NCBI GenBank assembly: GCA_003520365.1
Contig: DOUW01000048.1
Location: forward strand, 1-8,229
Origin: Massilia sp.
Lineage (GTDB): Bacteria; Pseudomonadota; Gammaproteobacteria; Burkholderiales; Burkholderiaceae_D
Direction of reading: 5' to 3'
DNA: 8,229 bases
Of the stretch, positions 6,837 through 8,229 are shown piece after piece. How positions within the stretch are numbered: the stretch's first letter is position 1; every line of letters starts with the position of its first letter. The position numbers were made by a program, and so were the translations under genes. The notes below the pieces were generated by a model that saw nothing but the letters and a program-made list of their open reading frames with translations, was not told the DNA's origin and did not search any database.

Positions 6837-6862
6837 CGTAGGGTGGGCACCCCGTGCCCACC
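6837..6862 (-). repeat. REP-like palindromic repeat, copy 4 (left member of an inverted pair)
   Basis: The element starts CGTAGG; GGTGGGCAC (6842-6850) pairs with GTGCCCACC (6854-6862) over loop CCC. Its reverse complement matches copy 5 (6894-6919) at 25 of 26 positions. It lies in the gap where fur and hrcA converge. Confidence 0.87.
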
Positions 6863-6893
6863 AGAACCATGCGCAAACGCGATGCCAACATTC

Positions 6894-6919
6894 GGTGGGC
6901 ACGGGGCGCCCACCCTACG
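6894..6919 (+). repeat. REP-like palindromic repeat, copy 5, overlapping the hrcA stop codon
   Basis: GGTGGGC (6894-6900) pairs with GCCCACC (6908-6914), followed by CTACG. The CTA at 6915-6917, read on the minus strand, is the TAG stop of hrcA, so the conserved GTAGGG edge of the element supplies the stop codon. It is separated by 31 bases from its inverted partner, copy 4. Confidence 0.87.
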
Positions 6920-7931
6920 AATGACTCAGCGCGTTCGACAGCAGCTTGGCCGTGATGTCGACGATCGGGATCACGCGCTCGTAGGCCATGCGCGTGGGGC
7001 CGATCACGCCCAGGGTGCCGACGATCCTGCCGTTCACCTCGTAGGGAGCGGTGACCACGCTCATTTCGTCCATCGGCACCAGGTTCGACTCGCCGCCGAT
7101 GAAGATCTGCACGCCGCCGGCGCGGCTGGAGACGTCGAGCAGCTGCATCAGACCGGTCTTCTGCTCGAACATCTCGAACAGCTGGCGCAGCGAACTCATG
7201 TTCGACGACAGGTCCGACACCGACAGCAGGTTGCGTTCGCCGGCGATCACCATGTCCTCGCCTTCGGCCATCGCTTCGCTGCCGGCCTCGACCGCGACCG
7301 TCATCAGGCCGCCGATGTCGTCGCGCAACTGGCGCAGTTCGCCGGCCAGGCGCGCGCGCACCTCGTCGAACGAGAGGCCGGCATAGTTCTGGTTCAGGTA
7401 GTTGGCCGACTGCACCAGCTGGGCCGGCGTGTAGTCGACGTCGGTGTGCAGCAGGCGATTCTGCACGTCGCCGCGCGGATCGACGATGACGAGCAGGATG
7501 CGGCGCTCGGACAGGCGCAGGAATTCGATCTGCTGGAACACCGATTCGCGCCGCGGGCTCTGCACCACGCCGGCGAACTGGGTGAGCGACGAGAGCATCT
7601 GCGCCGCGTTGGCGATGATCTTCTGGGGCTGCTGGGCCGCCAGGCGCATGCGCTCGGCGTCGACGCCCTGCTCGTTCAGGTGCTGCACGGTGAGCAAGGT
7701 ATCGACGAACAGGCGGTAGCCGCGCGGCGTGGGCACGCGGCCGGCCGAGGTATGGGGACTGGCGACGTAGCCCATCTCCTCGAGGTCGGCCATGATGTTG
7801 CGGATCGTGGCCGGCGACAGGTCCAGGCCCGAAATCTTCGACAGCGCGCGCGACCCGACCGGCTGGCCATCGGCGATGTAGCGCTCGACCAGGGCTTTCA
7901 GCAGGGTTTGGGCACGGGTATCAAGTTGCAT
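6915..7931 (-). CDS. hrcA: Heat-inducible transcriptional repressor HrcA
   Basis: HrcA represses chaperone operons (groESL, dnaK) by binding CIRCE inverted repeats and is itself kept active by GroEL. The 338-residue product has the usual length. The N-terminal winged helix (about 1-80) contains [31 protein letters not shown] and [21 protein letters not shown] central dimerisation and insert region follows, and then a GAF-like C-terminal domain with IFIGGE (275-280 region), [20 protein letters not shown] and LLSNALSHS at the end. The stop codon lies inside palindromic repeat copy 5. No CIRCE site is visible at its own promoter. It converges on fur and lies 62 bases downstream of a HAD hydrolase gene on the same strand. 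A Shine-Dalgarno site before the ATG is poor (pyrimidine-rich CTCCCTCCC). Confidence 0.97.
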   Translation of the reverse strand: MQLDTRAQTLLKALVERYIADGQPVGSRALSKISGLDLSPATIRNIMADLEEMGYVASPHTSAGRVPTPRGYRLFVDTLLTVQHLNEQGVDAERMRLAAQQPQKIIANAAQMLSSLTQFAGVVQSPRRESVFQQIEFLRLSERRILLVIVDPRGDVQNRLLHTDVDYTPAQLVQSANYLNQNYAGLSFDEVRARLAGELRQLRDDIGGLMTVAVEAGSEAMAEGEDMVIAGERNLLSVSDLSSNMSSLRQLFEMFEQKTGLMQLLDVSSRAGGVQIFIGGESNLVPMDEMSVVTAPYEVNGRIVGTLGVIGPTRMAYERVIPIVDITAKLLSNALSHS

Positions 7932-7941
7932 GGGAGGGAGA

Positions 7942-7969
7942 AGCGGAAAATGGTTCCGCTCCTATTATG
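7942..7969 (-). promoter_or_regulatory. Candidate hrcA promoter with adjacent 7-bp inverted repeat
   Basis: On the minus strand a -10-like CATAAT (7964-7969) is followed three bases later by AGCGGAA-N5-TTCCGCT (7942-7960). The perfect repeat would sit on or just after the transcription start, as an operator or the first hairpin of the mRNA. A matching -35 is weak, so the promoter call is tentative. Confidence 0.4.
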
Positions 7970-7993
7970 CACCTTAGTCCGACGCCTGTGCAG

Positions 7994-8229
7994 TCAGCCG
8001 TGCTCTTGCCTGAGCCAGGCCAGCAGTTCGTCGAAATTGGCGGCGATGGCGTCCGGCTGCACGCCCTCCTCCAGGTGGCGCCGGCTGGCGGTGCGGTTCA
8101 TCCACACCGCGCGCAGCCCGGCGCGCTGGGCGCCCTGCACGTCGAGGATGAGGTCGTCGCCGACGTATACCGCCTCGTGCGGCGCCACGCCCAGCGCCGC
8201 ACAGCCGGCGTGGAAAATCGCCGGATCCG
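7994..8229 (-). CDS. HAD-superfamily (subfamily IA) hydrolase, 5'-truncated
   Basis: Only the C-terminal 78 residues or so are present; the reading frame runs off the right edge. Visible are DPAIFHAGCAALGV, the end of the HAD motif III region (the lysine itself lies outside), and motif IV VYVGDDLILDVQGAQRAGL with its paired metal-binding aspartates, then AVWMNR. This pattern is typical of phosphoglycolate phosphatase/YjjG-like phosphatases that act on small phosphorylated metabolites; substrate cannot be told. An apparent start at 8188 is a GTG inside the conserved domain and is not the real start. The stop lies 62 bases upstream of hrcA on the same strand, so the two could be co-transcribed. 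Confidence 0.9.
   Translation of the reverse strand, partial: DPAIFHAGCAALGVAPHEAVYVGDDLILDVQGAQRAGLRAVWMNRTASRRHLEEGVQPDAIAANFDELLAWLRQEHG

Overview
The window looks like ordinary chromosome from a high-GC betaproteobacterium. The best guess is Oxalobacteraceae (Massilia, Duganella or a relative). This rests on the betaproteobacterial look of ProA, BamE, Fur and HrcA, the bamE-dapB block divergent from fur, the strong GC bias at third codon positions, and small GTAGGGTGGG palindromes scattered between genes. The genus is an inference from memory of such genomes, not a search result.

Layout. Bases 1-4315 run on the plus strand: the 3' part of proA (proline biosynthesis), a small four-helix membrane protein of the HemJ/CopD-like family, a 224-base gap with three hairpins, then a THUMP-domain RNA methyltransferase followed after four bases by a Bcr/CflA-type drug efflux transporter. 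Bases 4316-4494 hold a terminator-like hairpin, one solitary palindromic repeat and a 21-base sequence present twice. Bases 4495-6251 on the minus strand form a tight cluster transcribed bamE, dapB, barstar-like gene. fur is divergent from bamE and ends in a very clear intrinsic terminator. hrcA converges on fur, and the gap between them carries an inverted pair of the palindromic repeats, one of which contains the hrcA stop codon. The window closes inside a HAD-family hydrolase gene upstream of hrcA on the same strand.

How the genes relate. Most are unlinked housekeeping functions: amino-acid synthesis (proA, dapB), probable haem synthesis (hemJ-like), rRNA modification, outer-membrane assembly (bamE), and two global regulators (fur for iron, hrcA for heat-shock chaperones). 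All complete genes have intact frames and the expected key residues.

I found no phage, transposase, CRISPR array, tRNA or rRNA, and no obvious new multi-gene system. The signals most worth a second look are non-coding. Five copies of a REP-like palindrome lie in three gaps, with arm changes that stay paired. A 13-bp perfect hairpin with a T-rich tail sits in front of the methyltransferase gene. A perfect 21-base duplication lies beside the solitary repeat. On the protein side, the barstar-like gene is coupled to dapB with no ribonuclease partner in view.
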